This document shows, piece after piece, positions 1 through 10,693 of a DNA stretch of 64,000 bases. The DNA is taken from contig CAIYOD010000013.1 of NCBI GenBank assembly GCA_903927755.1, positions 1-64,000 of the forward strand, given 5' to 3'. Within the stretch, counting starts at the first letter, position 1. Each line of letters begins with the position of its first letter. The stretch is from an uncultured Thermoleophilia bacterium. Its GTDB lineage: Bacteria; Actinomycetota; Thermoleophilia; UBA2241. The position numbers and the translations under genes are program-made. The notes under the pieces are model-generated. The model worked only from the letters and a program-made list of their open reading frames with translations. It was not told the origin of the DNA and searched no databases.

Positions 1-1
1 G

Positions 2-88
2 CCGTCGCAGAGCCGAGAGACGGACTACGTGGGGGTCGTCGAAGAAGGCCAGTCGGCCGGCCGGAGCGAACGCGGAGAAGCGGCGTGA
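2..88 (+). CDS. C-terminal end of an unidentified CDS (start lies upstream of window)
   Basis: Frame starting at base 2 reads ...SRETDYVGVVEEGQSAGRSERGEAA* with stop TGA at 86-88; too short to identify. Confidence 0.3.
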   Translation, partial: PSQSRETDYVGVVEEGQSAGRSERGEAA

Positions 89-106
89 GCGTGCTGGACG
101 CGGAGG

Positions 107-607
107 CTAGCTCAGCTCGTCCGCCGCGAACCGCCGCGCGAACTGCCGCGCGGAGTCCAGCGCGTCCTCGGCCAGCGGACCCTTCATGCCCGTGACGAGG
201 CAGCGCAGCACGACCGGGTAGACGGCGAAGCCGGCGCCCGCGAGCTCGTCGCGGGTCTTGGCGCCTCCGCCGGGGAAGAGCCATTGATTGTCCTCACCGT
301 TCTTCGCAGGGTCCTCGTCGAGCGGACCCCAGGTATCGAAGCAGAAGGCTCGGATGTCGCCGAGCTTCGCGGGGTCGAGTTTCTTCGCGAAGCTCCGTGC
401 GCGGCGGCTCATGTTCTTGATGCGCGTGGGACCTCCGACACCGAGGAAGTCCGCGCCGGCCACCGGCGGCTTGCTCGGATCGAGCCTCTGCTTGTGGAGA
501 TTCACGACGGTGACGACGTTGCCGAGGGCGCGCAACTCCTCGGCCAGAGCCTCGGCGACCTGCCCCGTGTTCCCGTAGTAGCTGTCGTAAACGATGACGC
601 CGTTCAT
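107..607 (-). CDS. Flavodoxin family protein
   Basis: N-terminus VIVYDSYYGNTGQVAEALAEEL matches the flavodoxin FMN phosphate-binding loop. Confidence 0.85.
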   Translation of the reverse strand: MNGVIVYDSYYGNTGQVAEALAEELRALGNVVTVVNLHKQRLDPSKPPVAGADFLGVGGPTRIKNMSRRARSFAKKLDPAKLGDIRAFCFDTWGPLDEDPAKNGEDNQWLFPGGGAKTRDELAGAGFAVYPVVLRCLVTGMKGPLAEDALDSARQFARRFAADELS

Positions 608-619
608 GGCATCAGTATG

Positions 620-835
620 TCAGATCGTCGCGACCTCGTGCGCCGCGGCCGCAATGCGCTCCCTGAGCGCGCGACGCTCCGGCGACTCTGGATCGGCGTC
701 CACGGCGGCGCAGATCCCGGGATGGCGATGGCGCGCGTGCGCGAGGATGGCGATCTCGAGTCGCTCCAGTGAGTAGGCCATGAGGTCGAACTCGCAGTCG
801 GCGACGCCGAGATCCCGGCACGACACTTCGTACAT
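620..835 (-). CDS. DUF1059-like small protein
   Basis: 71 aa; MYEVSCRDLGVADCEFDLMAYSLERL... resembles the DUF1059 family. Confidence 0.65.
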   Translation of the reverse strand: MYEVSCRDLGVADCEFDLMAYSLERLEIAILAHARHRHPGICAAVDADPESPERRALRERIAAAAHEVATI

Positions 836-1052
836 GGCAGCCCCTTTCGCCGGCAGCGCGGTCGACGCCGGTTCGTGCGCACCGCCAGTATTCCCCCGCG
901 CAGGGAGCGGAAGGGGGGACTACGGTCGAATGGGGTGTCCGGGAGCCGCATTCTGGGGTGCTCACCCTACAGGGGGCAAAGCCGCGCCGCCGCGTGGTAG
1001 CGTGAGCTGTCGCTGACGAACGCCACCGCAGTGCGGGTGGGGAGGGAGACGA

Positions 1053-1337
1053 ATGGGCTGCTGTCTGATCATCGGTGTGCTGGCGGCGTCGCCGCGCTTC
1101 ATCCTGTTCGGCCTCTGGCTGTTCACCGACTACCTCAGTCGCATCGGTCTGCCGTTCATCTGGGGATTCATCGGGTTCCTGTTCGTGCCGTGCACGACGA
1201 TCGCGTACGCCATCGCCGAGAACTCGTTCGGTGGGCTGCAGGGGTGGGGGACCGTGGTGTTCGCCGCCGGGATCGTCCTGGACATCCTGCTCTACGCCGG
1301 TGGGCGAAGGGGACGGCAGGAGCAGCACGCGACCTGA
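1053..1337 (+). CDS. Small membrane protein
   Basis: 94 aa with three hydrophobic segments; GGGAGG-type RBS just upstream. Confidence 0.65.
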   Translation: MGCCLIIGVLAASPRFILFGLWLFTDYLSRIGLPFIWGFIGFLFVPCTTIAYAIAENSFGGLQGWGTVVFAAGIVLDILLYAGGRRGRQEQHAT

Positions 1338-1374
1338 GCGGCGGCGCTTCGCGACGGGTCGACTGCCGTGACGC

Positions 1375-2685
1375 TCACGCGCTCGTGTGGGGTGCGGCTC
1401 CGCCGGCGGGCGGCGCAGGAGGACCGGCTTCGCCGGACAGTATCGCCGCCGGCTGCAGACGCCACACGTCCTTGACGAGCAGCACCCAGTAGGCGGCCAG
1501 CAGCCCGAGGCCTCCGGTGACCCAGCACATGGTCGTCACCCCGAACCGCTCGGCGAGCGGGCCGGCGACCGCCAGTCCGACCGGCCACAGCGCCAGGGAC
1601 GACATCCAGTCCCATGCAGTGACACGGCCGAGCGACTCCTTGGCGATCTGCGTCTGCAGGGTCGTGTTCCACACCGCGACGAGGATGCCGACGGCCACGC
1701 CGCGGAGGATGTACACACCGCCGAGCACCCATGGGTTCCCGAAGAGGGCGAGCGCCAGCGGCGCCGCGACCGCGGTACTCCCGGTGAGCGTGACGGTGAT
1801 CATGGGCCGCTTGGGCCGGTAGCGCATGGCGATGGCCATCCCGATGATCATGCCGGCGCTGAAGACGGCCTGGAGCCAGCCCCAGGCCACTGCGCCGTAG
1901 CCTTCTTCGCGCAGCCCGAGCGGCCCCAGGATCTGGAACGGGGCGATGACGATGCAGAGCACGAGGCAGACGCGCAGCAGCATCACCCAGAGCCAGGTGC
2001 GCGACTTGACCTCGCGCCATCCGGCGCGCAGTTCCGCGCCGAAGCCGTGGACTGCGGCCGCGGCCTTGGTCACCGCAGGGACGTGCAGTCTGGCGAGGAA
2101 GGCGGCGCTGACGAGGAAGGTGGCGCTGTCGATCGCGATCGCGCCGCCGGGCCCGATGACGGCCACCAGCATGCCGGCCACCGCCGGCCCCACCATCCAG
2201 CCGAAGTTGTCGCTGATGCCCATGAGGGCGTTGGCCTGCTGCAGCTCCCCGGCCGGCACGATCTGCGGAAGGATGGCGCCGGCGGCCGGGCGGAAGAAGG
2301 CCTCGGCGGCGCCGTGACAGGCGGCGAGCACGGCGAGCTGCCAGATCTGCGCCGTGCCCGTCAGCAGCAGCACGGCGGCGGTGATCTGGACGGCCGCGCG
2401 GACGAGGTCGCTGGCCATCATGAGGGCGGCCCGCGGCAGTCTGTCCGCCCACACCCCCCCGACCAGCGCCAGCAGGACCAGTGGCACGCTCTGCGCCGCC
2501 AGCACGAGCCCGAGGTCGGTGCCGGAGCCGGTGAGGTCGAGCACGGCGAACGTGAGCGCCACCGGCGTGATGCCGTCGCCGAACACCGAGACGCTCTGCG
2601 CGAGGAACACGTTGCGGAAGTCTCGCCGGCGCAGCGCGCCGGCGCCTTCGCGAACGCGCGCGGGGATGAAGCGGGAGAGACTCAT
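1375..2685 (-). CDS. MFS transporter
   Basis: 436 aa, about 12 TM; FLAQSVSVFGDGITPVALTFAVLDLTGSGTDLGLVLAAQSVPLVLLALVGGVWADR is a typical MFS_3 N-terminus. Confidence 0.9.
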   Translation of the reverse strand: MSLSRFIPARVREGAGALRRRDFRNVFLAQSVSVFGDGITPVALTFAVLDLTGSGTDLGLVLAAQSVPLVLLALVGGVWADRLPRAALMMASDLVRAAVQITAAVLLLTGTAQIWQLAVLAACHGAAEAFFRPAAGAILPQIVPAGELQQANALMGISDNFGWMVGPAVAGMLVAVIGPGGAIAIDSATFLVSAAFLARLHVPAVTKAAAAVHGFGAELRAGWREVKSRTWLWVMLLRVCLVLCIVIAPFQILGPLGLREEGYGAVAWGWLQAVFSAGMIIGMAIAMRYRPKRPMITVTLTGSTAVAAPLALALFGNPWVLGGVYILRGVAVGILVAVWNTTLQTQIAKESLGRVTAWDWMSSLALWPVGLAVAGPLAERFGVTTMCWVTGGLGLLAAYWVLLVKDVWRLQPAAILSGEAGPPAPPAGGAAPHTSA

Positions 2686-2762
2686 GCGCCGAGTCTACAA
2701 GGGCGCGGGGCGTGCGCGACGCCCGGCCGTCAGAGGGCCGCGGCCGGCCGATCGCCCCCGCC

Positions 2763-3524
2763 TTACGACATCTTGGTGGCGCCGCGCGCCGCCCAGAGCG
2801 CCATGATCCCCGTCAGCGTCGCGAACCCGAGGGTCACGGCGAAGCCGACGATGAGGGATGTGCTGTCCCAGCCCGTGTTCAGCAGCGAGCGCATCGAGTC
2901 GAAGACGTAGGTCGTCGGGTTGATCGTCGCCGCTACCTTGAGCCAGCCGGCGGTGACGTACTCTTTGGGCACGAACGTGTAACTCAGGAAGATGAGCGGG
3001 AAGAAGGCGAAGGTCGCCGCCTGGGCCGCCGCCGCGTTCTTGGTCTTGAGCGCCATGAAGGCGGCGTAGCCCGCGAACGCCATGCCCCACAGGAAGGCGA
3101 GCACGACCACCAGGGCGAAGCCGAGCGGGCCTGCGGCGACCTTGAGGCCCAGCGCCAGGGCGATCAGCATGACGAGGACGACCTGGGCCGTGAGGACGAT
3201 CGCGCTCGCGATCATCGGCCCCCAGATCACCGAGAGCCTCCGCGTGGGCGTCAGGAGGAGCTTGGTGAAGTAGCCGTTGTCGATGTCCTTGATGAGCGTC
3301 TGCCCGGCGAGGCCGGCGCCGCCGACCGCCGCCGAGACGATGGCGACCGGGAGGATGAACCCCAGATACGTTCCCTGGAACCCCGGCAGTTCGGCGACCG
3401 ACGAGAGACCGCTGTTGTAGACGAAGAGGAAAAAGACGCTGATGGCGATGTTGGGGAGGATCGTCGCCGGCTCGCGCATGGTGTTGCGCAGCGAGCGGCC
3501 GATCAGGAGCACGGTGTCGTTCAT
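2763..3524 (-). CDS. ABC-2 type transporter permease
   Basis: 253 aa, 6 TM; overlaps the upstream ATPase stop by 4 nt; DrrB-like. Confidence 0.88.
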   Translation of the reverse strand: MNDTVLLIGRSLRNTMREPATILPNIAISVFFLFVYNSGLSSVAELPGFQGTYLGFILPVAIVSAAVGGAGLAGQTLIKDIDNGYFTKLLLTPTRRLSVIWGPMIASAIVLTAQVVLVMLIALALGLKVAAGPLGFALVVVLAFLWGMAFAGYAAFMALKTKNAAAAQAATFAFFPLIFLSYTFVPKEYVTAGWLKVAATINPTTYVFDSMRSLLNTGWDSTSLIVGFAVTLGFATLTGIMALWAARGATKMS

Positions 3525-4549
3525 GATCTCACCTCCGCGCCGGCGGGGACGTCGTCCGCACCCTCGTCCACCTCGTGTTCCAGCGCCTCGCCGGTGACGC
3601 GCAGGAAAACGTCGTCGAGGCTCGGCTGCTCGATCGTGAGGCCCTGAAGGCTGATGCCGGCGCCGTCGAGGACGCGCACCAGCTCGGGCACGTTCTCCGC
3701 GGCGCGTCCGAAGTACAGTCGCAGCTCGCGGTTGGAGCGCTGGCGGTTGGGCGCCACCGGCGCCAGCGCGTCCTGGGCGCGCTCTGCGTCATCAGACGAG
3801 CCGAACTGCAGCTCGACGACCTCGTCGCCGACCTGGCGCTTCAGCTCCTCGGGGGTGCCTTGGGCGACGATCGTACCCTTGTTGATGATGGCGATCTGAT
3901 CGGCGAGGCGGTCAGCCTCCTCGAGGTACTGCGTCGTCAGAAAGATCGTCATGCCGAAGTCGTCGTTGAGGCGCCGCACCTCCTCCCAGATGGCGGCGCG
4001 GCTGGCCGGATCGAGGCCTGTGGTCGGCTCGTCCAGGAACAGGATCCGCGGATCGTGGACGAGAGCGAGTGCGAGGTCGAGCCGGCGCTTCATGCCTCCG
4101 GAGTACGCGCCGGCCCGCTTCTTCGGGTCGACGTCGTCGAGGCCGACCGTCACGAGCAGCCGCTCCGCCGTCTTGCGCGCCTCGTCGCGTGGCGTGCCGA
4201 AGAGCTCGGTCTGGAGCATGAGCAGCTCTCGCGCCGTCATCAGCGGGTCGAGGCCGACGTCCTGGAGGGCGACGCCGATCGCCTCGCGCACCTTGCCGCC
4301 TTGCCGTTGGACGTCGTAGCCGCCCACCGAGGCGCGGCCGCTCGTCGGGTTCAGGATCGTCGTCAGGATCTTCACGAGCGTCGATTTGCCGGCTCCGTTC
4401 GGCCCCAGGAAGCCGAAGATCTGACCGCCTGGGACCTCGAGGTCGACGCCGTCGACGGCGTGCAGCTTCCCGAAGTCCCGGCGCAGCGCCTCCGCGGTGA
4501 TGCTCCGGTCGGCTCCGTCTCTGTCGGACACGGGACCCTCCCCCGTCAT
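3521..4549 (-). CDS. ABC transporter ATP-binding protein (DrrA/daunorubicin-resistance type)
   Basis: Walker A GPNGAGKST, signature YSGGMKRRLDLA, Walker B ILFLDEPTTGLDP; start placed at internal ATG (MTGEGP...). Confidence 0.92.
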   Translation of the reverse strand: MTGEGPVSDRDGADRSITAEALRRDFGKLHAVDGVDLEVPGGQIFGFLGPNGAGKSTLVKILTTILNPTSGRASVGGYDVQRQGGKVREAIGVALQDVGLDPLMTARELLMLQTELFGTPRDEARKTAERLLVTVGLDDVDPKKRAGAYSGGMKRRLDLALALVHDPRILFLDEPTTGLDPASRAAIWEEVRRLNDDFGMTIFLTTQYLEEADRLADQIAIINKGTIVAQGTPEELKRQVGDEVVELQFGSSDDAERAQDALAPVAPNRQRSNRELRLYFGRAAENVPELVRVLDGAGISLQGLTIEQPSLDDVFLRVTGEALEHEVDEGADDVPAGAEVRS

Positions 4550-4644
4550 GAAACACTTGCAGTGCGGTCGGGATTCCCTGCGCGGCCATCGGCTAACCTT
4601 GCGACGGCCCGGGTAAGAGGGCCTCACCAAGCAAGGAGGGTCCG

Positions 4645-6012
4645 ATGCCGATCTTCGAGTGGCGCAGCGTCATGCCGGCGTCCGCCGACGAGGTCTTCGC
4701 CTATCACGCGCGACCCGGAGCGTTTCGGCGTCTGGCGCCGCCGTGGCAGAAGATGCGGGTGATCGAGGAGACCGGCGACGTTACTGCGGGACGCGTCGCC
4801 TTCGACGTCTGGTTCGGACCCTTGAAGCGCCACTGGGTGGCGGAGATGGGCAGTGCGATGCCGGGCCGGCAGTTCGTTGATCGGCAGCTGGACGGGCCGT
4901 TCGCGGCGTGGGAGCACGTGCACCGGTTCATCCCAATCGACGACGAGCGCAGCGAGCTGCTCGATCACATCGAGTACAGCCTGCCGGCCGGCGGCCTCAC
5001 CGACTCCGTCGGTGAAGGCCCGGCCGGCAAGACTCTCTCGCGCCTCTTCCGCTTCCGTCACGAGCGCACGCGGCTGGATCTCGGGCGGCACGCGCTGTGG
5101 GCCGACCGTCCGCGGCTCACCGTGGCGATCGCCGGCGCCAGCGGTCTCGTCGGCTCGCACCTCACTGACTACCTGACCACCGCCGGCCACCGCGTGATCC
5201 GGCTGGTCCGGAACGCGGAGGCCGGGCCGGGCGAAGTCCCTTGGAACCCGGCCACCGCCGCCCTGGATCACGGCGCTCTCGAAGGCGTCGACGCGATCGT
5301 GAACTTCTCCGGCGTGACGCTCAGCGGCATCTGGACCTCCAGTCGCAAGAAGGCGATCCTGGAGAGCCGCGTGCAGGCGACGCGTACCCTCGCCGAGGCG
5401 ATCGCCCGCATGGACTCGCCGCCCTCGGTCTTCGTGAGCATCTCCGCGGTTGGGGCCTACGGGTCCCGCGGCGACGAGACCATCACCGAGCAGACGGAGC
5501 TCGGCGAGGGCTTCCTCGCCGACGTCTGCCACGCCTGGGAAGAGGCGGCGGCGCCGGTCGCGTCCGCGGGCGTCCGCCTCGTCACCCCGCGCCTCGGTAT
5601 CGTGGTCAGCGCAGCCGGCGGAGCGGTCGCCGCGATGCTCCCCGCCTTCAGGGCCGGCGCCGGGACCCGGCTCGGCAAGGGCGATCAGTTCTGGGCCTGG
5701 GTGGAGCTGGACGACGTGCTCGGCGCGATCGAGTGGGCGCTCCACGACGAGGGCCTCGAGGGCGTCGTCAACGTCACCGCGCCGGAGCCTGTCACGAACC
5801 GGGAGTTCACCAGGACCCTGGGGCACGTGCTGCACCGCCCCGCGGCGTTCGCGGCGCCGGCCTTCGTCCTGCGTCACGGCCTCGGCGGGATGGGCGACGA
5901 GATGCTTCTCGCCAGCCAGCGGGCGATCCCCGAGCGGCTGAAGGAGCGGGGCTTCCGCTTCGCCTTCCCGTCGCTGGCGGGCGCGTTGCGGTACGAGCTG
6001 GGCCGCACTTGA
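4645..6012 (+). CDS. TIGR01777-type SDR/epimerase with N-terminal SRPBCC domain
   Basis: N-term FEWRSVMPASADEVFAYHARPGAFRRLAPPW (SRPBCC), then VAIAGASGLVGSHLTDYL ... SAVGAYGSRGDE (TIGR01777). Confidence 0.9.
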   Translation: MPIFEWRSVMPASADEVFAYHARPGAFRRLAPPWQKMRVIEETGDVTAGRVAFDVWFGPLKRHWVAEMGSAMPGRQFVDRQLDGPFAAWEHVHRFIPIDDERSELLDHIEYSLPAGGLTDSVGEGPAGKTLSRLFRFRHERTRLDLGRHALWADRPRLTVAIAGASGLVGSHLTDYLTTAGHRVIRLVRNAEAGPGEVPWNPATAALDHGALEGVDAIVNFSGVTLSGIWTSSRKKAILESRVQATRTLAEAIARMDSPPSVFVSISAVGAYGSRGDETITEQTELGEGFLADVCHAWEEAAAPVASAGVRLVTPRLGIVVSAAGGAVAAMLPAFRAGAGTRLGKGDQFWAWVELDDVLGAIEWALHDEGLEGVVNVTAPEPVTNREFTRTLGHVLHRPAAFAAPAFVLRHGLGGMGDEMLLASQRAIPERLKERGFRFAFPSLAGALRYELGRT

Positions 6013-6050
6013 ATCGAGGGACTGTCGTGGCGGCCGCAGGCGGCCCGGTC

Positions 6051-6686
6051 TCAGTATGCGACAGCCACCGCGTGGCCGATCTCGTCCGTCAGCGTGAGCT
6101 GGTCGAGCATGTACTCGGCCACGTCCGCCCGGGCGATGCGACGACCGCCGGGGAGAGAGTAGCCCGGCTCGGCCCGGTAGACGCCTCGAGCCGGGCCGTC
6201 CGTCAGCGCTCCCGAGACGCGCACGATCGTCCAGTCCAGCTCGCTCTGGCGGACGCTCGTCTCCATGCGCCGCAGGTCTGCGTAGGCGGGTCCGAGCAGG
6301 ATCGGCTTGATGACGCGATCGAAGATCCACGGCAGGTTCTGGTCCCGTCCGGGCTGCGTCCCGCTGGCGGAGAGCACGATGAGCCGGCGCACCCGGTAGC
6401 GCTGCATCGAGCGGATGACGTTGAGCGTGCCGAGCGCGTTCACCGCCGGCGCGCTCTTCCGGTGCGCCGCACTGAGCGCCACGAGGACGGCGTCCTGGCC
6501 GTCGACCGCGTCGCTCACGATGCCGCCGTCGAGGACGTCACCGGGGACGACGCGGACGCGGCCGGCGAGGTCGCCGAGCTTCTCCGGGGCGCGGACCAGC
6601 GCGGTCACGGCGTGACCGCGCTCGAGCGCGCCCCTGGTCAGCAGCCGCCCGCTGCGGCCTGTGGCTCCGACGACGAGGACGTTCAT
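6051..6686 (-). CDS. NAD(P)H-binding SDR-like protein (NmrA/YwnB-like)
   Basis: MNVLVVGATGRSGRLLTRGALERGHAVTALVR. Confidence 0.88.
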   Translation of the reverse strand: MNVLVVGATGRSGRLLTRGALERGHAVTALVRAPEKLGDLAGRVRVVPGDVLDGGIVSDAVDGQDAVLVALSAAHRKSAPAVNALGTLNVIRSMQRYRVRRLIVLSASGTQPGRDQNLPWIFDRVIKPILLGPAYADLRRMETSVRQSELDWTIVRVSGALTDGPARGVYRAEPGYSLPGGRRIARADVAEYMLDQLTLTDEIGHAVAVAY

Positions 6687-7158
6687 GCTCGCATCGTACC
6701 CGGCCGGGGCATCGACGCACTCCCCCTGCCCGATCCGGTCTACTCGATGCGGCCGGGATGCGGGGGGAGACGACGAGAGGGACGGTCGTCCTGTGCACGA
6801 GCGCGTGACTGGCGGAGCCGACCAGCGCCCCTACGAATGCCGACTCGCCACTCGTGCCGATGGCGAGCAGGTCGGCGCAGCGCTCCTCGGCCAGCTTGAT
6901 GAGGCCATCCACGACCGGCCGCTCGGCGATGATCGCCTCCGACGGAACGCCGTGGTTCGCCGCCGCCATGAGCGCGCCCTTGGTGAGCTGCTGCGCTTCC
7001 TTGTGCAGTTCGGCGTCCATCATCGGGTCAGAGGCACTCTCGAGGAGATGGGCGACGATCACCTTGCCGTCCAGGCGCTCCGCAAGCCCCAGCGCGACGT
7101 CCAGCGCCGCCCTCGAGCCGGGCCTGCCGTCGTACCCGACGACCACTGTGAACGCCAT
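6538..7158 (-). CDS. Universal stress protein (probable C-terminal frameshift; expected end near 6740)
   Basis: MAFTVVVGYDGRPGSRAALDVALGLAERL... LLAIGTSGESAFVGALVGSASHALVHRTTVPLVVSP; frame runs on as Arg-rich sequence overlapping the next gene. Confidence 0.7.
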   Translation of the reverse strand: MAFTVVVGYDGRPGSRAALDVALGLAERLDGKVIVAHLLESASDPMMDAELHKEAQQLTKGALMAAANHGVPSEAIIAERPVVDGLIKLAEERCADLLAIGTSGESAFVGALVGSASHALVHRTTVPLVVSPRIPAASSRPDRAGGVRRCPGRVRCEHERPRRRSHRPQRAAADQGRARARSRRDRAGPRPGEARRPRRPRPRRPR

Positions 7159-7365
7159 CGTCACGCCCCCTTGTGCCGCGCGACCGTGCCTGCGTCCGAC
7201 TCTTACCCGCGCGGCGGCGGCTTCAGCGCCGTGGTCCGATGACCAGCGGGCGTCGGGGAATCGACCGCGGGTCCTGCCCCGTCGCTCCGAATGCGTAGTC
7301 TGTGGAGGCTGCGGCTCTGTGCTCCCGCGCGGCCGCCGACCACGCCTCCCGGGTAGCATGAGTGC

Positions 7366-8052
7366 GTGGGTACCGACCTCGCTGGGAAGAGCGTCCTCGT
7401 CACGGGGGCGAGCATCGGCATCGGGCGCGAGACAGCGCTGCGCTTCGCCGCGGCAGGATGCCGCGTGGCGCTCACCTACTTCGAGCATCGCGCCGAGGCC
7501 GAGGAAGTCGTGCAGCGGTGTCTCGGCCTCGGCGCCCCCGACGCCTTCGCCGTCTCACTGCAGCTCGCCGACGAGGACAGCATCTGCACGCTGCTGGAGC
7601 GGGTGATCGACCGGTACGGCGCCCTCGACATCCTGATCAACAACGCCGGCGTGATCAGCTGGAAGCCGCTCCTCGAGCAGGACTTCGGGGAACTCGACAC
7701 CCAGGTCAACGTGAATCTGCTGGGCGTCATGAAGCTCACGTGGTGCTTCCTGCCGCTGCTGACGGATGCGGTGATCACCGTCGGCAGCACCGCAACGCTG
7801 CATCAGTCGCGCACGCCGCCGCCGTACTGCGCGACCAAGTGGGGCCTGCGTGGCTTCGTCAAGGCCCTGGCCGTGGAGCATCCGGACAAGCTGATCGCGA
7901 GCGTGCACCCCACGGTGACCGCGACGCGCATGAACGACATGCAGGGCATGTCGCCGGAGCGCGTCGCCGACGTGATCTATCGCATCGCTGCCGGGGAGAT
8001 CGAGGTCGAGCCCGGCGGCGACGTGGACCTGCGGGACTACCCGAACGAGTGA
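7366..8052 (+). CDS. SDR family oxidoreductase
   Basis: GTG start; VLVTGASIGIGRETALRFAAAG, NNAGV, and YCATKWG catalytic motifs. Confidence 0.9.
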   Translation: MGTDLAGKSVLVTGASIGIGRETALRFAAAGCRVALTYFEHRAEAEEVVQRCLGLGAPDAFAVSLQLADEDSICTLLERVIDRYGALDILINNAGVISWKPLLEQDFGELDTQVNVNLLGVMKLTWCFLPLLTDAVITVGSTATLHQSRTPPPYCATKWGLRGFVKALAVEHPDKLIASVHPTVTATRMNDMQGMSPERVADVIYRIAAGEIEVEPGGDVDLRDYPNE

Positions 8053-8086
8053 AAGGGCCGGGGCGGCTGACGCCGCCCCGGCCCTT
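8053..8086. terminator. Strong hairpin (15-bp perfect stem, TGAC loop) between convergent genes
   Basis: AAGGGCCGGGGCGGC-TGAC-GCCGCCCCGGCCCTT. Confidence 0.8.
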
Positions 8087-8094
8087 GCTGACGA

Positions 8095-8129
8095 GCGGGC
8101 CGGCCCCCAAGGGGACGGAGCCGGCCCGC
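8095..8129. terminator. Second hairpin (10-bp stem) between convergent genes
   Basis: GCGGGCCGGC ... GCCGGCCCGC. Confidence 0.6.
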
Positions 8130-8149
8130 CTCGCCGTCTCTCCCGAGGC

Positions 8150-10693
8150 CTATTCGTACTGGATCGCCTCGAGGATCCGCGTGTTGGCGGCGCGGCGCGC
8201 CGGGAGCACCGCCGCGACCACTCCGACCACCACGGCCAGCACCAGGAAGATGCCCAGCTGCATCCACGGCAGGCTGAACACGAGGCCGTCGCCGCCGAGC
8301 TGCGTGACCAGCACGTAGCCCATGGCGATGCCGACCAGCGTGCCGAGCACGCCGCCGATCACGGCGGTGATCACGCTCTCGTACCGGACCATCTGGCCGA
8401 GCTGCCGCCGTGTGGCGCCGATGGCGCGCAGCATGCCGATCTCGCGAGTGCGCTCGTGTACGCTCAGGACCAGCGTGTTGACGATCCCGAAGATCGAGAT
8501 GATCACGCTCATGGCCAGCAGGCCGTAGAACATCATCAGGATCTGGTCGACCTGCTTGTTGATGGCGTCGAGGTACTCGGTCTTGGTCTGGACCTTCTGC
8601 GTCGGGAACTCCGCCAGGGCCTTCTGGACCGCGGCCTGGGCCCCCTCGCTGCCGTCGGTGCGCACCAGCATCATGCCGGCCGCCGTCGGGACGTCGAGCT
8701 TCTCGAGCGTGTCGAGGCTGACCATCATTCCGGTGTAGGCCATCTGGTCGCGGTAGAACCCGAGCACCTTGAGCTTGGCCCTCTCGCCGCTCTGGGCGGT
8801 GACGGAGATCGTGTCGCCGGTCTTGACCTTGGCGGCCATGGGCGAGCCGTCCTCGAGGATCACGCTGCCTGCGTCGAGCTTGGCGAACAGCTCATCGCCG
8901 CCGCCGCGCCGCCACTCGTGGCCCCAGACCTCGGTCCACACGGCGGGATCCACGGCGTTGGCGGTGAGGACGCCGCCGCCCTTGACCTTGAGGGCCGCGA
9001 ACGCGACGCCGGCGGCGGATTTGACGCCGGGCACGTCCTCGAGGCCGCGCACCGTCTTCTGGGGCACGGTGAGGAACGCGCTCTGGTCCTGCGCCACGAG
9101 GTCGGCGCGCGTGGACTTGCTGATCGCGTCGCCGAACGAGCCCTTCATCGCCTGGGCGAACACGGCGACGAAGACGACCATGGCGAGGCCGATCATGAGC
9201 GCGGCGGCCGTGGCGGCCGTGCGGCTCGGGTTGCGGCCGGCGTTGTCGCGGGCCAGGCGGCCGCTGGTGGGCGCGAGCTTCTCCATCGGCCAGCCGATGA
9301 TCCGGCTCGCCGGCCGGACGACGAACTTCGCCAGCATGGCGATGGCGACGAAGAGCAGCAGCGCGCCCAGGCCCATGAAGAGCAGGCGACCGTTGGTCCC
9401 GCCGTCGCTGAAGATGCCGAAGGCGAGCGCGCCGGCGCCGAGGGCCGTGACGGCCAGGGCGCTGACGGTGCTGAACTTCGTGAAGCGCGTCGGCGGCAGG
9501 GTCGAGCCCTCCTGGAGGGCCGCCACCGGCGGCACGCGCGTGGCGCGCAGGGCCGGGGCCAGCGCCGAGAGGAGCGTGACGCCCACGCCGACGAGCACGG
9601 CGATGAGGATCGTCCGGGGTTCGAGGGCGATGCCCGCCGTGGGGATGTCGGCGCCGACGGCCTTGAAGAGTGCGTTGATGCCCTTGGCGACGCCGAGGCC
9701 GGCCGCGATACCGATGGCCGAGGCCAGTACGCCGAGCGTGAGTGCCTCGGCGACCACGGAGACGAGCACCTGGCGGCGGCTGGCGCCGAGGGCGCGCAGC
9801 ATCGCGAACTCGCGCCGCCGCTGGGCGACGGTGATGCTGAAGGCGTTGAAGATGATGAACGCGCCGACGAAGACGGAGACACCGGCGAACGCCAGGAGCA
9901 CCGGCGTCAGGAACGAGCCGATCGCGTCGGCCGTCTCGGCGGTCGCGTCGGCGGCGGCCTGCTCGCCGGTCTTGACGCTGATACCGGCCGGCATGGCGGC
10001 CTTGACGTCCGCGGCGAGCTCCTTGGGTGTCACGCCGGGATCGGCGGACACGGAGATGCCGCTGATCCTGCCGGGCTCGCCGCCCCAGCGCTGCACGTCT
10101 TGCAGGCGGCCGGCGACGACGATGGTGCCGCCCATGGAGCCGGACTCGCCCCACTCGAAGACGCCGGCGACCTTGACCTCTTCGAGGCCGGCCGGGCCGG
10201 CCACTGTGAAGCTGTCGCCGGGCTGGAGGCCGGCCTTGTCGGCGAAGCTCTTGATGATCGCGACTTCGTTGCGACCCTGGATCTCGCCGCCGGCGACGAG
10301 GGTCGCCTGGTTGAAGGGCTCACCGGTGCTGGTCGTCAGCAGGGTGGGGGCGCCGCCGGTCTCGACGGGCTTGCCGTCGACGATCGCGGCGCCCATCGTC
10401 TCGTACACCCCGGCGGCCTTGTCGACGCCGGGGACGGCGAGCACCTTGGCGACGAGGTCGTCGCTCAGCGTCTGGGCCGCGTCGCCCTCCATGCTGGTGA
10501 ACGAGGTCTTCGGCTCGACCTGCACAGCCGTGCCCTTGAACGAGGTCTCGAAGATGTTGGCGAACCCGTTGTCGATCTGGTCGGTCAGCACGTACGTGCC
10601 GGTGATCATCGCCACGCCCAGCAGGATCGCGAGGAGCGTGAGGACGGTCCGGAGCGGCCGGCTGGCGAGGTTGCGGAAGGCGAGGCGGGTCAT
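8150..10693 (-). CDS. FtsX-like ABC transporter permease (MacB/LolC type, large)
   Basis: 847 aa; [29 protein letters not shown]; two FtsX domains with [19 protein letters not shown]. Confidence 0.92.
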   Translation of the reverse strand: MTRLAFRNLASRPLRTVLTLLAILLGVAMITGTYVLTDQIDNGFANIFETSFKGTAVQVEPKTSFTSMEGDAAQTLSDDLVAKVLAVPGVDKAAGVYETMGAAIVDGKPVETGGAPTLLTTSTGEPFNQATLVAGGEIQGRNEVAIIKSFADKAGLQPGDSFTVAGPAGLEEVKVAGVFEWGESGSMGGTIVVAGRLQDVQRWGGEPGRISGISVSADPGVTPKELAADVKAAMPAGISVKTGEQAAADATAETADAIGSFLTPVLLAFAGVSVFVGAFIIFNAFSITVAQRRREFAMLRALGASRRQVLVSVVAEALTLGVLASAIGIAAGLGVAKGINALFKAVGADIPTAGIALEPRTILIAVLVGVGVTLLSALAPALRATRVPPVAALQEGSTLPPTRFTKFSTVSALAVTALGAGALAFGIFSDGGTNGRLLFMGLGALLLFVAIAMLAKFVVRPASRIIGWPMEKLAPTSGRLARDNAGRNPSRTAATAAALMIGLAMVVFVAVFAQAMKGSFGDAISKSTRADLVAQDQSAFLTVPQKTVRGLEDVPGVKSAAGVAFAALKVKGGGVLTANAVDPAVWTEVWGHEWRRGGGDELFAKLDAGSVILEDGSPMAAKVKTGDTISVTAQSGERAKLKVLGFYRDQMAYTGMMVSLDTLEKLDVPTAAGMMLVRTDGSEGAQAAVQKALAEFPTQKVQTKTEYLDAINKQVDQILMMFYGLLAMSVIISIFGIVNTLVLSVHERTREIGMLRAIGATRRQLGQMVRYESVITAVIGGVLGTLVGIAMGYVLVTQLGGDGLVFSLPWMQLGIFLVLAVVVGVVAAVLPARRAANTRILEAIQYE

